Shown here: positions 1 through 8,464 of the stretch, piece by piece
Layout of the letters: each line of letters starts with the position of its first letter
Position numbering within the stretch: the first letter of the stretch is position 1
Assembly: GCA_019359435.1 (NCBI GenBank)
Contig: JAHHHI010000061.1
Coordinates: forward strand, 79,482-143,481
DNA: 64,000 nucleotides
Origin: Kaiparowitsia implicata GSE-PSE-MK54-09C
GTDB taxonomy: Bacteria > Cyanobacteriota > Cyanobacteriia > Elainellales > Elainellaceae
Reading direction: 5' to 3'
Position numbers and translations under genes: made by a program
The notes under the pieces: model-generated
Database searches by the model: none
Told to the model about the DNA's origin: nothing
What the model saw: only the letters and a program-made list of their open reading frames with translations

Positions 1-321
1 GCTGATCGGCACAGCATAGCCGCCCCGGTTTACAGTGACCCTTGGAACCTCGAAAATCCAGATGGGATACTTGTCGATACCGGTCGAGCGGAGATGGACC
101 CATTTAAGGTTGAACGGCCACCCCGGTGGCGCCGGCATTGCCTGGTGCAGGCCAATCGACGCACTGTTTTGATTGATCAGGAGCACTTCGGCATCGCGGG
201 GGACCGCCCAGGCAGTCTCTGGCGTCGTGCCCAGTGCCACTAAGATTACGTCGTCAGGGAGCCCGTCGGCTAGAGAGCTGGCCAGCTTGTCATCGTATTG
301 ATGACAGACGACAAGACTCAT
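1..321 (-). CDS. D-isomer-specific 2-hydroxyacid dehydrogenase, N-terminal part (runs off the left edge)
   Basis: The ATG at 321 overlaps the stop of the upstream reductase gene (ATGA arrangement), so this is the next gene of the same minus-strand operon. The 107 visible residues begin MSLVVCHQYDD. They include the stretch WVHLRSTGIDKYPIW, followed by VPRVTVNRGG, which is typical of the N-terminal substrate domain of NAD-dependent 2-hydroxyacid dehydrogenases (the 'hidden behind is a 2-oxoacid' reductase family). The Rossmann domain and the catalytic Arg/Glu/His lie outside the window. A role reducing or oxidising a short 2-hydroxy/2-oxo acid made by the cluster is inferred from context; the substrate is unknown. 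Confidence 0.75.
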   Translation of the reverse strand, partial: MSLVVCHQYDDKLASSLADGLPDDVILVALGTTPETAWAVPRDAEVLLINQNSASIGLHQAMPAPPGWPFNLKWVHLRSTGIDKYPIWIFEVPRVTVNRGGYAVPIS

Positions 322-1316
322 GCTGCGCTCCGCGGATTGACCAGGATTCGGCCTTTTACCTGCCCTGCTAGGATCTGCTCGGCCGCTGCCGGGAGTCGGT
401 CAAGGTCCACCTCTGTCAGCATGTCCGAATAGGCCGCGCGGTCGAATTCTCCGACAATACGCGACCACGCGGAGACGCGCTGGGCATAGGGCTGCATCAC
501 GCTGTCCACGCCCAGTAACGAGACGCCACGCAGGATGAAGGGCAGAACATTGGTATCGAGCCCGATTCCGCTGGCGTTGCCGACGGCAGCAACTGCGCCG
601 CCATACTTGATCTGCTTGAGCAGTTTGCCCAGGATTTTGCCGCCGACGCTATCCACAGCCCCGGCCCACTGCGCCGTTTCAAGCACCTTGTCTGGCTCTG
701 CAAGAAAGGCATCGCGCTCGATAATTCTGCGTGCGCCTAGTCCCTTGAGCGCATCCGCATGCTCGGGCCGGCCGGACAGAGCCACCACTTCAAATCCCGA
801 GCGAGCCAGCAGCGAGACAGCGATCGAACCAACTCCGCCGGCTGCTCCGGTCACCAGAACTTCGCCGCTAGCCGGCGTCACGCCCGCAGCTTCGAGTCGG
901 ATGACGCACAGCATGGCGGTGATCCCTGCCGTACCCACGATCATGGCATCACGGGTTGATAGCCCCTCGGGCAGCGGCACCAGCCAGTCGGCCTTAACGC
1001 GCGCGCTTTCCGCATATCCGCCCCAGTGCACTTCGCCCACGCGCCAGCCAGTCAGAACCACCTGGTCGCCGGGGCGGTAGCGCGCATCGGCGCTATCCCT
1101 CACCGTGCCGGCGAAATCGACGCCCGCCACGTGTGGGTAATTGCGTACGAGACCGCCCGCGCCAGTGAGGCAGAGGCCGTCCTTGTAATTGAGCCCAGCC
1201 CAATCCACATCGACCGTCACGTCGCCGTCGGGCATGCGGTCGTCCTCAAGCAGGTGCACCGCGGAGTAAACTTTCCCCGATGCATCCTTGTCAGTCACCA
1301 GCGCACGAAAACTCAT
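318..1316 (-). CDS. AcuI/YhdH-type acryloyl-CoA reductase-like quinone oxidoreductase (MDR family)
   Basis: The 332-residue protein has the length and layout of the AcuI/YhdH branch of zinc-independent medium-chain dehydrogenases. It has an N-terminal GroES-like domain (NYKDGLCLTG, HVAGVDFAG, GDQVVLTGW) and a Rossmann domain with the NADPH loop VTGAAGGVGSIAVSLL near residue 155. Characterised AcuI reduces acryloyl-CoA to propionyl-CoA with NADPH and protects cells from this toxic enoyl-CoA. Here the gene follows a peptide-type ABC importer and CoA-ester genes, so detoxification or reduction of an enoyl-CoA intermediate is plausible. It is cytoplasmic and is the penultimate visible gene of the operon. 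YhdH-like quinone reductase is the alternative name. Confidence 0.8.
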   Translation of the reverse strand: MSFRALVTDKDASGKVYSAVHLLEDDRMPDGDVTVDVDWAGLNYKDGLCLTGAGGLVRNYPHVAGVDFAGTVRDSADARYRPGDQVVLTGWRVGEVHWGGYAESARVKADWLVPLPEGLSTRDAMIVGTAGITAMLCVIRLEAAGVTPASGEVLVTGAAGGVGSIAVSLLARSGFEVVALSGRPEHADALKGLGARRIIERDAFLAEPDKVLETAQWAGAVDSVGGKILGKLLKQIKYGGAVAAVGNASGIGLDTNVLPFILRGVSLLGVDSVMQPYAQRVSAWSRIVGEFDRAAYSDMLTEVDLDRLPAAAEQILAGQVKGRILVNPRSAA

Positions 1317-1362
1317 CTGTTCTGCCTCTTGTCATTCCGGCGGCACGATGTGGACGTCTGGT

Positions 1363-3237
1363 CTAGACCGTCCAGTCGCTACCCCAGACTTGCACCACAT
1401 GCCCCTCGGACACGGTGCGATATTCGCGTTTGGGCTGCTCGTAATCGGCAGCGCGGATCGGGCTACGGATTTCGTCATTGCTGATGGGGCGCACCTCCAG
1501 CCGACGCGCCGGATCGGGAATGGGAACGGCCGCCATCAGTCGCTTGGTGTAGGGGTGCTGGGGATCTCCGAACACTGCCTTGACCGGTCCGATTTCGACG
1601 ATTTCGCCAAGATACATCACCGCGACCTGGTGGCTGATGCGCTCGACCACGGCCATATCATGGGAGATGAAGAGATAGGCGAGGCCAAACTTTTCCTGCA
1701 GGTCGAGCATCAGGTTTACCACCTGCGCCTTGATCGATACGTCAAGCGCTGAAACCGACTCGTCGGCAACGATGATCTTGGGCTCAAGCGAAAGCGCGCG
1801 GGCAATGCAGATACGCTGACGCTGCCCGCCGGAAAACTGCTGCGGGTAACGGTTGGCCATTTCAGGCGACAGACCCACCTGCCCCAGCAAATCCATTGCC
1901 TTTTGCCTTGCTTGTGCCCTGGTCCCCAACTTGTGCGTCAGATAGGGCTCGGCGATGGCTTCTCCCACGGTGATGCGGGGGTTGAGGCTGGCATAGGGAT
2001 CCTGAAAGATCATCTGGATATGCCGGCGCATGTCGCGCATGCGCTCCTTATCCAGTGCAAGGATGTCTGTGCCGTCGATGGCGATTTCTCCGCTCTGCGG
2101 CTCGACGAGGCGCATGAGGGTCCGGCCCGTCGTGGATTTGCCGCAGCCGGATTCCCCAACCAGCGAGAGGGTCTCGCCCGGGCGCAACTCAAAGCTCACA
2201 TTCTCCACGGCATGTACCCGGCCGCGCGGACCAGAAAAGAAGCCGCCAGGCAGATCAAAGCGCTTGACCAGGTTTTTCACGCGGAGCACGGGCTCGGCCG
2301 CGTGCCGGATCGTGTCGGGGCGTAGTTTGCCCGAGATGATCTGGCCGCTTTCGCGGTCGAGCGTTGGAAAATGCTGAGGCTGACCATTGCCGCTGGCTGT
2401 CCCCAGCCGCGGCACAGCCGCAATCAATGCCTTGGTATAAGGATGGCGCGCCCGCGCGAAGATGGCGTCCGTGCTGTCGGCCTCGACAGCCTCACCTTGC
2501 AACATCACCACGGTGCGGTCGGCGATTTCGGCCACCACGCCCATGTCATGGGTGATGAACAGCACGCCCATCCCCTCTTCCTGCTGCAGTTGCTTGATCA
2601 ATTGCAGGATCTGGGCCTGGATGGTCACGTCGAGCGCCGTTGTCGGCTCGTCGGCGATCAGCAGCTTCGGTTTGCAGGCCAAGGCCATTGCGATCATCAC
2701 GCGCTGTCGCATGCCCCCCGAAAGCGAATGTGGAAAGTCGTTGAGCCGAGACTTGGCAGCGGGCATCCGCACGCGGTCAAGCAAGCGCTCGGCCTCCTTC
2801 ATCGCCTCGTTGTTGCTCATCAGGCCATGGATGGTCAGCACTTCGGCGATCTGCGCGCCAATCGTGGCAAGCGGATTAAGGCTAGTCATCGCCTCCTGGA
2901 AGATCATGCCCATTTGCCGGCCGCGCACGTCGCGCATCTCGGCCCTGTTGAGCTTCAGCAGCTCGCGCCCGCTTAGCTTCACGGAGCCTTCGACCCGGCT
3001 CATTTCCGGATCGAGCAGACGCATGATCGACAAGGCCGTCACCGACTTGCCGGAGCCCGATTCCCCGACCACGGCCAGGGTTTCCTGCGCGGCGATGTCG
3101 AAACTGATGCCCTTGACGATTTCCACCCAGCCATTGGGTGTACGGAAGGCGGTCTTGAGGTTGCGGACGGCGAGGACGTTCTCGCCGCCTTCATTGGGAA
3201 CGATACGTTCCGCAGTTGCGATGCCCATGGCGGTCAT
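1363..3237 (-). CDS. Dipeptide/glutathione-type ABC transporter, fused double ATP-binding protein
   Basis: This 624-residue protein contains two complete ATPase domains of the Opp/Dpp class, a GsiA/DppD-DppF-like fusion. Domain one has Walker A GESGSGKS, signature LSGGMRQRV and Walker B LLIADEPTTALD. Domain two has GESGCGKS, FSGGQRQRI and IIVADESVSALD. The second Walker B has Ser where Thr is usual, a common variant of DppF-type domains. Each half ends in the oligopeptide-transporter C-terminal extension (HPYTKALIAAVP, HPYTKRLMAAVP). The start at 3237 is preceded by AGGAG at good spacing. It powers the importer formed with the two permeases and binding protein just upstream in the same operon. 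Confidence 0.92.
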   Translation of the reverse strand: MTAMGIATAERIVPNEGGENVLAVRNLKTAFRTPNGWVEIVKGISFDIAAQETLAVVGESGSGKSVTALSIMRLLDPEMSRVEGSVKLSGRELLKLNRAEMRDVRGRQMGMIFQEAMTSLNPLATIGAQIAEVLTIHGLMSNNEAMKEAERLLDRVRMPAAKSRLNDFPHSLSGGMRQRVMIAMALACKPKLLIADEPTTALDVTIQAQILQLIKQLQQEEGMGVLFITHDMGVVAEIADRTVVMLQGEAVEADSTDAIFARARHPYTKALIAAVPRLGTASGNGQPQHFPTLDRESGQIISGKLRPDTIRHAAEPVLRVKNLVKRFDLPGGFFSGPRGRVHAVENVSFELRPGETLSLVGESGCGKSTTGRTLMRLVEPQSGEIAIDGTDILALDKERMRDMRRHIQMIFQDPYASLNPRITVGEAIAEPYLTHKLGTRAQARQKAMDLLGQVGLSPEMANRYPQQFSGGQRQRICIARALSLEPKIIVADESVSALDVSIKAQVVNLMLDLQEKFGLAYLFISHDMAVVERISHQVAVMYLGEIVEIGPVKAVFGDPQHPYTKRLMAAVPIPDPARRLEVRPISNDEIRSPIRAADYEQPKREYRTVSEGHVVQVWGSDWTV

Positions 3238-3246
3238 ATCGATCTC

Positions 3247-4128
3247 CTAGCGGGCAGTGGACGGGTCGAGCGCATCGCGCACAGCATCACCGACGAGGTT
3301 GAAGGCCAGCACCACAATGGTGATGGCAGCGCCCGCCCCGATGATCGGCCAAGGCGACCCGAAGAGGCTGTTGAGCCCGTCACGAATGATATTGCCCCAG
3401 CTCGGATTGGGCGCTTGGGTTCCAATGCCAAGGAAGCTGAGGGAGGCTTCGAGGCGGATGGCCGAGGCAACCCACAACGTCATCAGCGCCACGATTGGCG
3501 CCATGATATTGGGAACGATGTGACGCAGGATGATGATCGGCGTGCGCACCCCCACCGCGATCGCCGCCTCCACATAGGGCTCCTGCTTCACCGACAGGGT
3601 CTGGGCCCGGGCGACGCGGGCAAAGCCGGGTATGAACGCAACGGTGATGACGGCGATGATGTTCCAGAAGCCGCCGCCCAGAACCGCGGCGATCAGGATG
3701 GCCAGCAGCAGTTCGGGGAAGGCGAGCAGTAGGTCCACCACCCGCGAGATGATGCGGTCGGTGTAACCGCCGAAATAGCCGGCGACCACGCCCAGCAGCG
3801 TTCCAAAGATGGCAGCGAGCACCGGCGAAATAAAGCCGAACAGCAATGAGTTGCGCGCCCCGTAAATCATGCGGCTTAACACGTCGCGGCCGAACTGGTC
3901 GGTGCCCAGCCAGTTTTCCCAGCTTGGCAGCTTATTGATCTTGAGCATGGATTGGGCCAACGGATCGTAGGGCGCCAGCCATGGCGCCAGCGCGGCGACA
4001 ACAACGAAGATGGCGATCATCACCGTTGCCGCAATAACGGTCGGGCTACGGAAGAGTATCCTGCGAACGGTGTCGAAAGGACCGGGCGCGGGCGGAAGGG
4101 CGGAGATGCCTTCTGAGATCGTGGTCAT
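3247..4128 (-). CDS. DppC-type ABC transporter permease
   Basis: This 293-residue inner-membrane permease of the binding-protein-dependent 'peptide/nickel' class has an N-terminal DppC-specific hydrophobic segment and the line DPLAQ...NWLGTDQFGRDVLSRMIYGARNS typical of DppC/OppC. The cytoplasmic EAA loop (YVEAAIAVGVRTPIIILRHI) contacts the ATPase. Its ATG abuts the stop of the DppB-like gene at 4129 and the ATPase gene starts 9 bp after its end, so the order binding protein, DppB, DppC, ATPase is one transcription unit. Members of this family also import sugar acids and oligosaccharides, so the name should not be read as proof of peptide uptake. Confidence 0.93.
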   Translation of the reverse strand: MTTISEGISALPPAPGPFDTVRRILFRSPTVIAATVMIAIFVVVAALAPWLAPYDPLAQSMLKINKLPSWENWLGTDQFGRDVLSRMIYGARNSLLFGFISPVLAAIFGTLLGVVAGYFGGYTDRIISRVVDLLLAFPELLLAILIAAVLGGGFWNIIAVITVAFIPGFARVARAQTLSVKQEPYVEAAIAVGVRTPIIILRHIVPNIMAPIVALMTLWVASAIRLEASLSFLGIGTQAPNPSWGNIIRDGLNSLFGSPWPIIGAGAAITIVVLAFNLVGDAVRDALDPSTAR

Positions 4129-5064
4129 TTACTGCACCTTCACGCGAGGATCGACGACGACATAGACCAAGTCCATCAGCAGGTTTATCAGCACCACGAA
4201 CATGGCGAAGACCAGCACCCCACCCTGGATGACGGCATAGTCGCGCTCGGCGATGGCGCTGATCAGCAGACGCCCAATGCCGGGCCGGTTGAACACCAAC
4301 TCGATCGCAACCGAGCCGGAAAGCGTCGACAGCAGGCTGAGCCCCAAGCCAGTGGTGATCGGCAGCAGCGCATTGCGCAGGCCGTGCCGGTAGATCACCC
4401 TGTTTTCCCTGGCGCCTTTGGCGCGGGCGGTGCGGATATAGTCCTTGCCGAACACCTCAAGTAGGCTGGTCCGTGTCAGCCGCCCGAGGAAGGCCGCCTT
4501 GACGAAGGCCAGCGTCAGCGCCGGAAGGAACACATGGTAGAGCCGGTCAACGAACCCCTCGCCGGCGCCGTTGATGGGGAACCAACCCAGGTTCAGCGAG
4601 AAGGTGATCAGTAGCAGCGCGCCAAGGTAGAAATCGGGTATGGCATAGCCGATCAGAGAGAACACGCGCACGCCGTTATCGGGCAGCTTGTTGCGGTTGG
4701 TCGCGGCGATAACTCCCAGCGGAATGCCGGCGACGATGCCCATCGCCATCGCGACGAGTGTCAGCTCGATCGTGTAAGGCAGGTTCTGCGCGATCAGGGT
4801 GATGACCGGCGTGTTCTTGAGCAGCGAACTGCCCAAGTCGAGCGTGAACACTCCGCCCATGAAATTGAGGTACTGCTGCCAGAGCGGGACGTTGAGGCCC
4901 ATCCTCTCACGGAACTCGGCGATCTGCTCGGGCAGCGCATTGTCACCCAAGGCCGCCAGAGCCGGATCGCCAGGCAGAATGCGCATGGCGATGAAAACCA
5001 GTGTCAGCACGAGCAGGATGGTCGGGATGGCATCGGCCAGCCGCAAGAGAAGATATCGGGCCAT
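4129..5064 (-). CDS. DppB-type ABC transporter permease
   Basis: This 311-residue permease of the DppB/OppB class carries the family motif LPGDPALAALGD in the first periplasmic stretch and six predicted membrane segments. The EAA loop reads DYIRTARAKGARENRVIYRH, and the C-terminus YAVIQGGVLVFAMFVVLINLLMD is diagnostic of the family. It forms the membrane channel together with the DppC-like partner whose ATG directly follows its stop. A strong hairpin separates it from the binding-protein gene upstream. Confidence 0.93.
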   Translation of the reverse strand: MARYLLLRLADAIPTILLVLTLVFIAMRILPGDPALAALGDNALPEQIAEFRERMGLNVPLWQQYLNFMGGVFTLDLGSSLLKNTPVITLIAQNLPYTIELTLVAMAMGIVAGIPLGVIAATNRNKLPDNGVRVFSLIGYAIPDFYLGALLLITFSLNLGWFPINGAGEGFVDRLYHVFLPALTLAFVKAAFLGRLTRTSLLEVFGKDYIRTARAKGARENRVIYRHGLRNALLPITTGLGLSLLSTLSGSVAIELVFNRPGIGRLLISAIAERDYAVIQGGVLVFAMFVVLINLLMDLVYVVVDPRVKVQ

Positions 5065-5086
5065 TGCTGCACCGCCTTGTGGTTGC

Positions 5087-5110
5087 GGGCCCCCGCCGAA
5101 GCGGGAGCCC
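5087..5110 (-). other. Intercistronic stem-loop between binding-protein and permease genes
   Basis: Between the stop of the binding-protein gene and the start of the DppB-like gene lies a 10-bp GC-rich inverted repeat with one G-U pair, closed by a UUCG tetraloop when read on the minus strand. No T-run follows, so it is not a classical terminator. Such hairpins commonly stabilise the upstream mRNA part and let the binding protein be made in excess over the membrane subunits. That role is inferred. Confidence 0.6.
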
Positions 5111-5118
5111 GATACAAA

Positions 5119-6714
5119 TCAGACCGTCTTGGTAGCGCGGTGGAAACGCCAACGGGCGTAGCCGCTCTCGACCGGGAAGCCCAGATCGATGCGCGCATTG
5201 CGCACCGCGGTAAAGCCCAGCGTGGAAAGGCCGATCAGCGGCAAGTCGGTGAGGACTTTGAGCTCGATCTGCTTGCAGATCTCGACATACTTTTCGTAGT
5301 CGGTCGAGGACAGCGCCTCGGCCAGCAGGTCATCGATGCCGGGCATGGCGACGCCATAGTGGCTGTAATTGCCACCCCCCGAACCGTCGGCCTTCACTTC
5401 TGACTTGGACGACAGTTGCTGGAAATACAGCTGGGTCGGGATCGGCGGATAGCTCGATGAATGCATGGCGAGCGTATTTTTGTCCGAGCGATTGTCGGCA
5501 TGGTAGGCCGTGTGGTCGCCGATGATCAGGTTCATATTGAACCCGCCCAGTCGCAGCTGCTCCTGGACGATCAGCATGGTCGAGGAATAATCTTCACGCT
5601 GCGAACAATTGCTGTCGAAGCTGATGCCGTCCGGGAAACCAGCTTCGGCCAGCAGCGCCTTGGACTTCTCTGGATCGTACGGATACTGCAGCTCGGGGGG
5701 CAGATCTTCGATTGCGAAACCCGCCGGGAAGAACGATGGCTGGAGGCCCGCCATCGTGCCACCCATCGGAGCCAGCGCGCCGGCGACTGCCGGGCGGTCG
5801 ATAGCATGCATGAGCGCCTGACGGACTAAAAGATTGTCGAATGGCGCGCGTGTCAGGTTGATGTGCAGGGTGTTGAACGAGCCCGGCGTCGTCATGTCGA
5901 TCTGCAGGGTCGGATCGCGCTGCAGTATCGAGTCGATCCAGCCCGGCGCACGAACGGCTTCGATGATGTCGACGTCGCCGGACAGCAGCGCCAGTGTGCG
6001 GGCAGTGGTGTCCGCGATATAGACGCACTCGACATTGGCGATCTTGGCCTTCTCGCCCCAATAGCCTTCGTGGCGCTTGAGCGTGGTGCCCTTTTCGGCA
6101 TCGAACGTAACCAGTTCATACGGGCCAGTGCCGACTGCGTCGGTGATGAAGGCCTCGGCGCCGATTTCCTCGACGGCCTTCTTGGACACGATCGAGCTGT
6201 TGTTGGAGAAGATCGTCGTGCCGAGCAGGTTCACGTCCGGGGACTTGAGGGTGATCACCACCTCGTAGGGGCCGGTGGCGACGACGCTGGCAATGTTGGA
6301 GAAAATGGTCTTGTTGGTGCCGTCGTTGATGGCGCGCTCATAGGAGAACACCACGTCTTCCGACGTCATTTCGCCGTAGCCCTTATGGAACTGTACACCT
6401 TCGCGCAGCTTGAAGGTCCAGGTAAGCGCGTCTTCCGATGTGCTCCATTCGGTGGCAAGCGTGGGCAGGTATTCCGCCGGCGCCAGTGCGAAGCGGCCAT
6501 CATCGGGACGTACGAGCTGCTCGTACATCTGCTCTGTCGCCCAGTTGTCCGAGCCCTGGGTGGTCTGGTTCGGATCGGAGTGCCGCGGTCCGTTGGCGGC
6601 GATGCCCATGCGGATGGTGTCTGCGTCCTGCGCATGGACGGAGCTGACGCCAACGGCGGTCAACGCCGTGGTCGCGGCAGCGAGTTCCAGGAAGTTACGT
6701 CTGTTCAGTGCCAT
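5119..6714 (-). CDS. Family 5 (peptide/oligosaccharide class) ABC substrate-binding protein
   Basis: The start is placed at the ATG at 6714 because GGAGAGGA lies about 8 nt before it; an in-frame ATG at 6732 would put that ribosome site inside the gene. The 531-residue protein begins MALNRRNFLELAAATTALTA, a twin-arginine-like export signal ending near VHAQD. The family 5 signature region (ALTWTFKLREGVQFH, TSEDVVFSYERA) and the typical lobe motif ALMHAIDRPAVAGAL follow. It captures the substrate in the periplasm for the DppB/DppC/ATPase importer encoded downstream. The enolase-superfamily gene immediately upstream suggests an acid sugar or similar hydroxy acid rather than peptides. Confidence 0.92.
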   Translation of the reverse strand: MALNRRNFLELAAATTALTAVGVSSVHAQDADTIRMGIAANGPRHSDPNQTTQGSDNWATEQMYEQLVRPDDGRFALAPAEYLPTLATEWSTSEDALTWTFKLREGVQFHKGYGEMTSEDVVFSYERAINDGTNKTIFSNIASVVATGPYEVVITLKSPDVNLLGTTIFSNNSSIVSKKAVEEIGAEAFITDAVGTGPYELVTFDAEKGTTLKRHEGYWGEKAKIANVECVYIADTTARTLALLSGDVDIIEAVRAPGWIDSILQRDPTLQIDMTTPGSFNTLHINLTRAPFDNLLVRQALMHAIDRPAVAGALAPMGGTMAGLQPSFFPAGFAIEDLPPELQYPYDPEKSKALLAEAGFPDGISFDSNCSQREDYSSTMLIVQEQLRLGGFNMNLIIGDHTAYHADNRSDKNTLAMHSSSYPPIPTQLYFQQLSSKSEVKADGSGGGNYSHYGVAMPGIDDLLAEALSSTDYEKYVEICKQIELKVLTDLPLIGLSTLGFTAVRNARIDLGFPVESGYARWRFHRATKTV

Positions 6715-6763
6715 ATTAGGGTCCTCTCCCAAAGTTGACTTGTTCTTGTTCGACTGGCCTGGC

Positions 6764-7876
6764 CTAGCGGCGCCGCTTGTCGAGTTCGGCGTCGATCAGC
6801 TCGAGCCCCAGACCGGGACCCGAGGGAATCTGGAATTTGCCATCCACCGGCAGCGGCGGATTGACGAAGGCGGGGTGCATGCGCGTGTCCGGGTCGGCGA
6901 ATTCGGCCGGCTTGGTCAGGTGCATGATGGTGGCAAGTACATGCAGGTTCGCCATATGCCCGATGGTCGGCTGGGTCTGGTGCGGCACCAGTTCCACGCC
7001 GTGCGCGTAGCAGATCGCGGCGCACTGCATAAGGCCGGTAATGCCGCCCATTTTAACGATATCAGGCTGCACCATGCGCACGCCGGCTTCGATGATGTCG
7101 ACCAAAGCCTGGGTGGTGTAGGTCTGCTCAGCCGCCGAGACCGTGATGTCGAGACGCTGGGCCACTTCGCCCATGGCGCGCACGTCATAATGCTGCACGG
7201 GTTCCTCAAACCACATGAAGCCCAGTTCTTCGAGCGCCCGGCCGACCCGGATAGCGCCGCCGACCGAATATTGATTGTTGGCGTCGAAGGCGAGTGGGAA
7301 ATCGTCACCAACCAGCTTGCGAACGGCCTTGGCCTTGGCGATATCGCCGGGAATGTCAAAGTCCTGGCGGGTGCGATCGCCGTCCCAGCGGATCTTGATG
7401 GCGGCGGGCTTCTCGCTCTTCCAGCGGGCCTCCACTGCCCGAACCGTCTCGTCTACCGTACGGCCGGCATTGCCCCCGATCGAGGCGTAAAAGGGCACCT
7501 CGGTGCGCCAGGCGCCGCCCAACAATTTGTAGATGGGCAGGTTGAACAGTTTGCCCTTGATATCCCAAAGAGCGACGTCGAGCGCGGCCAGCGCACCGGT
7601 CACCGCACCCTCCGGTCCCAGCTTCACATAACGATGCAGCAGCCGGTCATAAATCACCGAATGATCAAGCACATCTGCTCCGACCAGAGAGGCCGCAGCA
7701 TCCCGCAGCACCCAAAGAGAGTGCTCCCCACCGTGCATGGGCGAAGCCTCGCCATAGCCAACCAGCCCCTCCTCGGTCGTCACCTTGACCAGCGCGCTGC
7801 GCCGACCCGGCGGATCGCCCGGATTCCATTCCACCTGGAAGGCATCGATGGCCTTAATTACTGACGCACGGCTCAC
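6764..7876 (-). CDS. Mandelate racemase/muconate lactonizing enzyme (enolase superfamily) dehydratase or racemase
   Basis: This 370-residue protein starts at a GTG with AGGAGG seven bases upstream, overlapping the stop of the thioesterase gene by 4 nt. It has the enolase-superfamily capping domain and an (alpha/beta)7 barrel. Visible catalytic elements are the KIR base motif (AAIKIRWDGD), metal ligands FDANNQ, FEEP and SAAEQ, the Asp in VQPDIVKMGG and a His base in VPHQTQP. An Asp-His pair plus a Lys motif is the pattern of mandelate racemase and many acid-sugar dehydratases, which abstract the proton alpha to a carboxylate. The exact substrate cannot be read; it is presumably the acid imported by the adjacent ABC system. 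Confidence 0.88.
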   Translation of the reverse strand: MSRASVIKAIDAFQVEWNPGDPPGRRSALVKVTTEEGLVGYGEASPMHGGEHSLWVLRDAAASLVGADVLDHSVIYDRLLHRYVKLGPEGAVTGALAALDVALWDIKGKLFNLPIYKLLGGAWRTEVPFYASIGGNAGRTVDETVRAVEARWKSEKPAAIKIRWDGDRTRQDFDIPGDIAKAKAVRKLVGDDFPLAFDANNQYSVGGAIRVGRALEELGFMWFEEPVQHYDVRAMGEVAQRLDITVSAAEQTYTTQALVDIIEAGVRMVQPDIVKMGGITGLMQCAAICYAHGVELVPHQTQPTIGHMANLHVLATIMHLTKPAEFADPDTRMHPAFVNPPLPVDGKFQIPSGPGLGLELIDAELDKRRR

Positions 7877-8325
7877 GCGGATACCTCCTGGGCAAGGGTG
7901 ATGGTTTGCAGGTGCTGGCGCATGCGCGGATCAAGCGCCGCCGGCCGTTTGGTGGCAGGGTCGAGAAAGACATGCACGAAGTGACCGTCGGCCACCGCCT
8001 CGGCCTCGCCATTCACAAAGGCGGCCAGGCCGTAGCGAACCGAGGATGTCCCCATCCGTTCGACCCTCACGCCCATTTCAAGCCGGTCTGAAAATTGCAT
8101 TTCCCGCAGGAAGCGACAGCCACTCTCGGCCACTACCATCGATATCCCGCCTGCCGCGATGCCGACATCTTCAAGGGTCTTCAGGAAGCGCACGACGGCA
8201 GTATCGAAGAACGCGTAATACTGCGCGTTGTTGACGTGACCGAACACATCAATATCGTTCCAGCGCAACGTGATCTCGTGGAACCAGCAATAGTCCTGCC
8301 GGCGACCTGCTGGCGACCTTTCCAT
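7873..8325 (-). CDS. FadM/YbgC-like acyl-CoA thioesterase (hotdog fold)
   Basis: The product carries the 4HBT-type hotdog motif RWNDIDVFGHVNNAQYYAFFDTAV, whose Asp is the usual catalytic residue, and ends with the conserved strand VADGHFVHVFLD. It probably hydrolyses a CoA thioester made by the CoA-transferase and hydratases of the operon. The start at the ATG at 8325 (MERSPAG) is chosen because it overlaps the TGA of a short leader ORF that has a strong ribosome site. The longer in-frame start at 8394 has no Shine-Dalgarno sequence. Its stop overlaps the GTG of the enolase-type gene by 4 nt. Length from this start is 150 residues, normal for the family. Confidence 0.8.
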   Translation of the reverse strand: MERSPAGRRQDYCWFHEITLRWNDIDVFGHVNNAQYYAFFDTAVVRFLKTLEDVGIAAGGISMVVAESGCRFLREMQFSDRLEMGVRVERMGTSSVRYGLAAFVNGEAEAVADGHFVHVFLDPATKRPAALDPRMRQHLQTITLAQEVSA

Positions 8326-8378
8326 CACGCACCATGACCGGCGCGCGCTAGCCGCGACTGCTGGAGAGTCGACATCAT
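8325..8378 (-). CDS. 17-residue leader ORF coupled to the thioesterase gene
   Basis: A perfect GAGGAGG (8381-8387) is followed by two consecutive ATGs (8378, 8375). The frame encodes MMSTLQQSRLARAGHGA and stops at a TGA that overlaps the thioesterase ATG (TGATG). This ORF is in a different frame from the thioesterase. The arrangement is the classical signature of translational coupling: ribosomes loaded at the strong site terminate and restart on the downstream ATG, which has no good site of its own. Whether the peptide itself matters is unknown. Alternatively the ribosome site may serve only as a standby site. Confidence 0.5.
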   Translation of the reverse strand: MMSTLQQSRLARAGHGA

Positions 8379-8445
8379 GTCCTCCTCTGCACATGCCGGT
8401 CTGACGCCGACTTTTTCGTGCTTCTGTTCCTTGAGCTTACTCGGA

Positions 8446-8463
8446 TTGAAACCGTATGCAAGG
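8446..8463. promoter_or_regulatory. Probable LacI-type operator, proximal copy
   Basis: On the minus strand the site reads CCTTGCATACGGTTTCAA, an imperfect 16-18 bp palindrome around a central CG. It shares the half-site TTGCATACGG with the stronger sites at 8478-8495 and 12223-12240. It lies just upstream of the thioesterase-to-dehydrogenase operon. The spacing to the neighbouring copy is about 32 bp centre to centre, three DNA turns, which would allow cooperative binding on one face. The regulator is inferred to be the LacI protein encoded at 12305. Confidence 0.55.
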
Positions 8464-8464
8464 G

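Noticed and set aside
6410..7864. 484-residue plus-strand open frame
   Set aside because: Antisense shadow of the binding-protein and enolase-type genes, which have clear motifs and ribosome sites.
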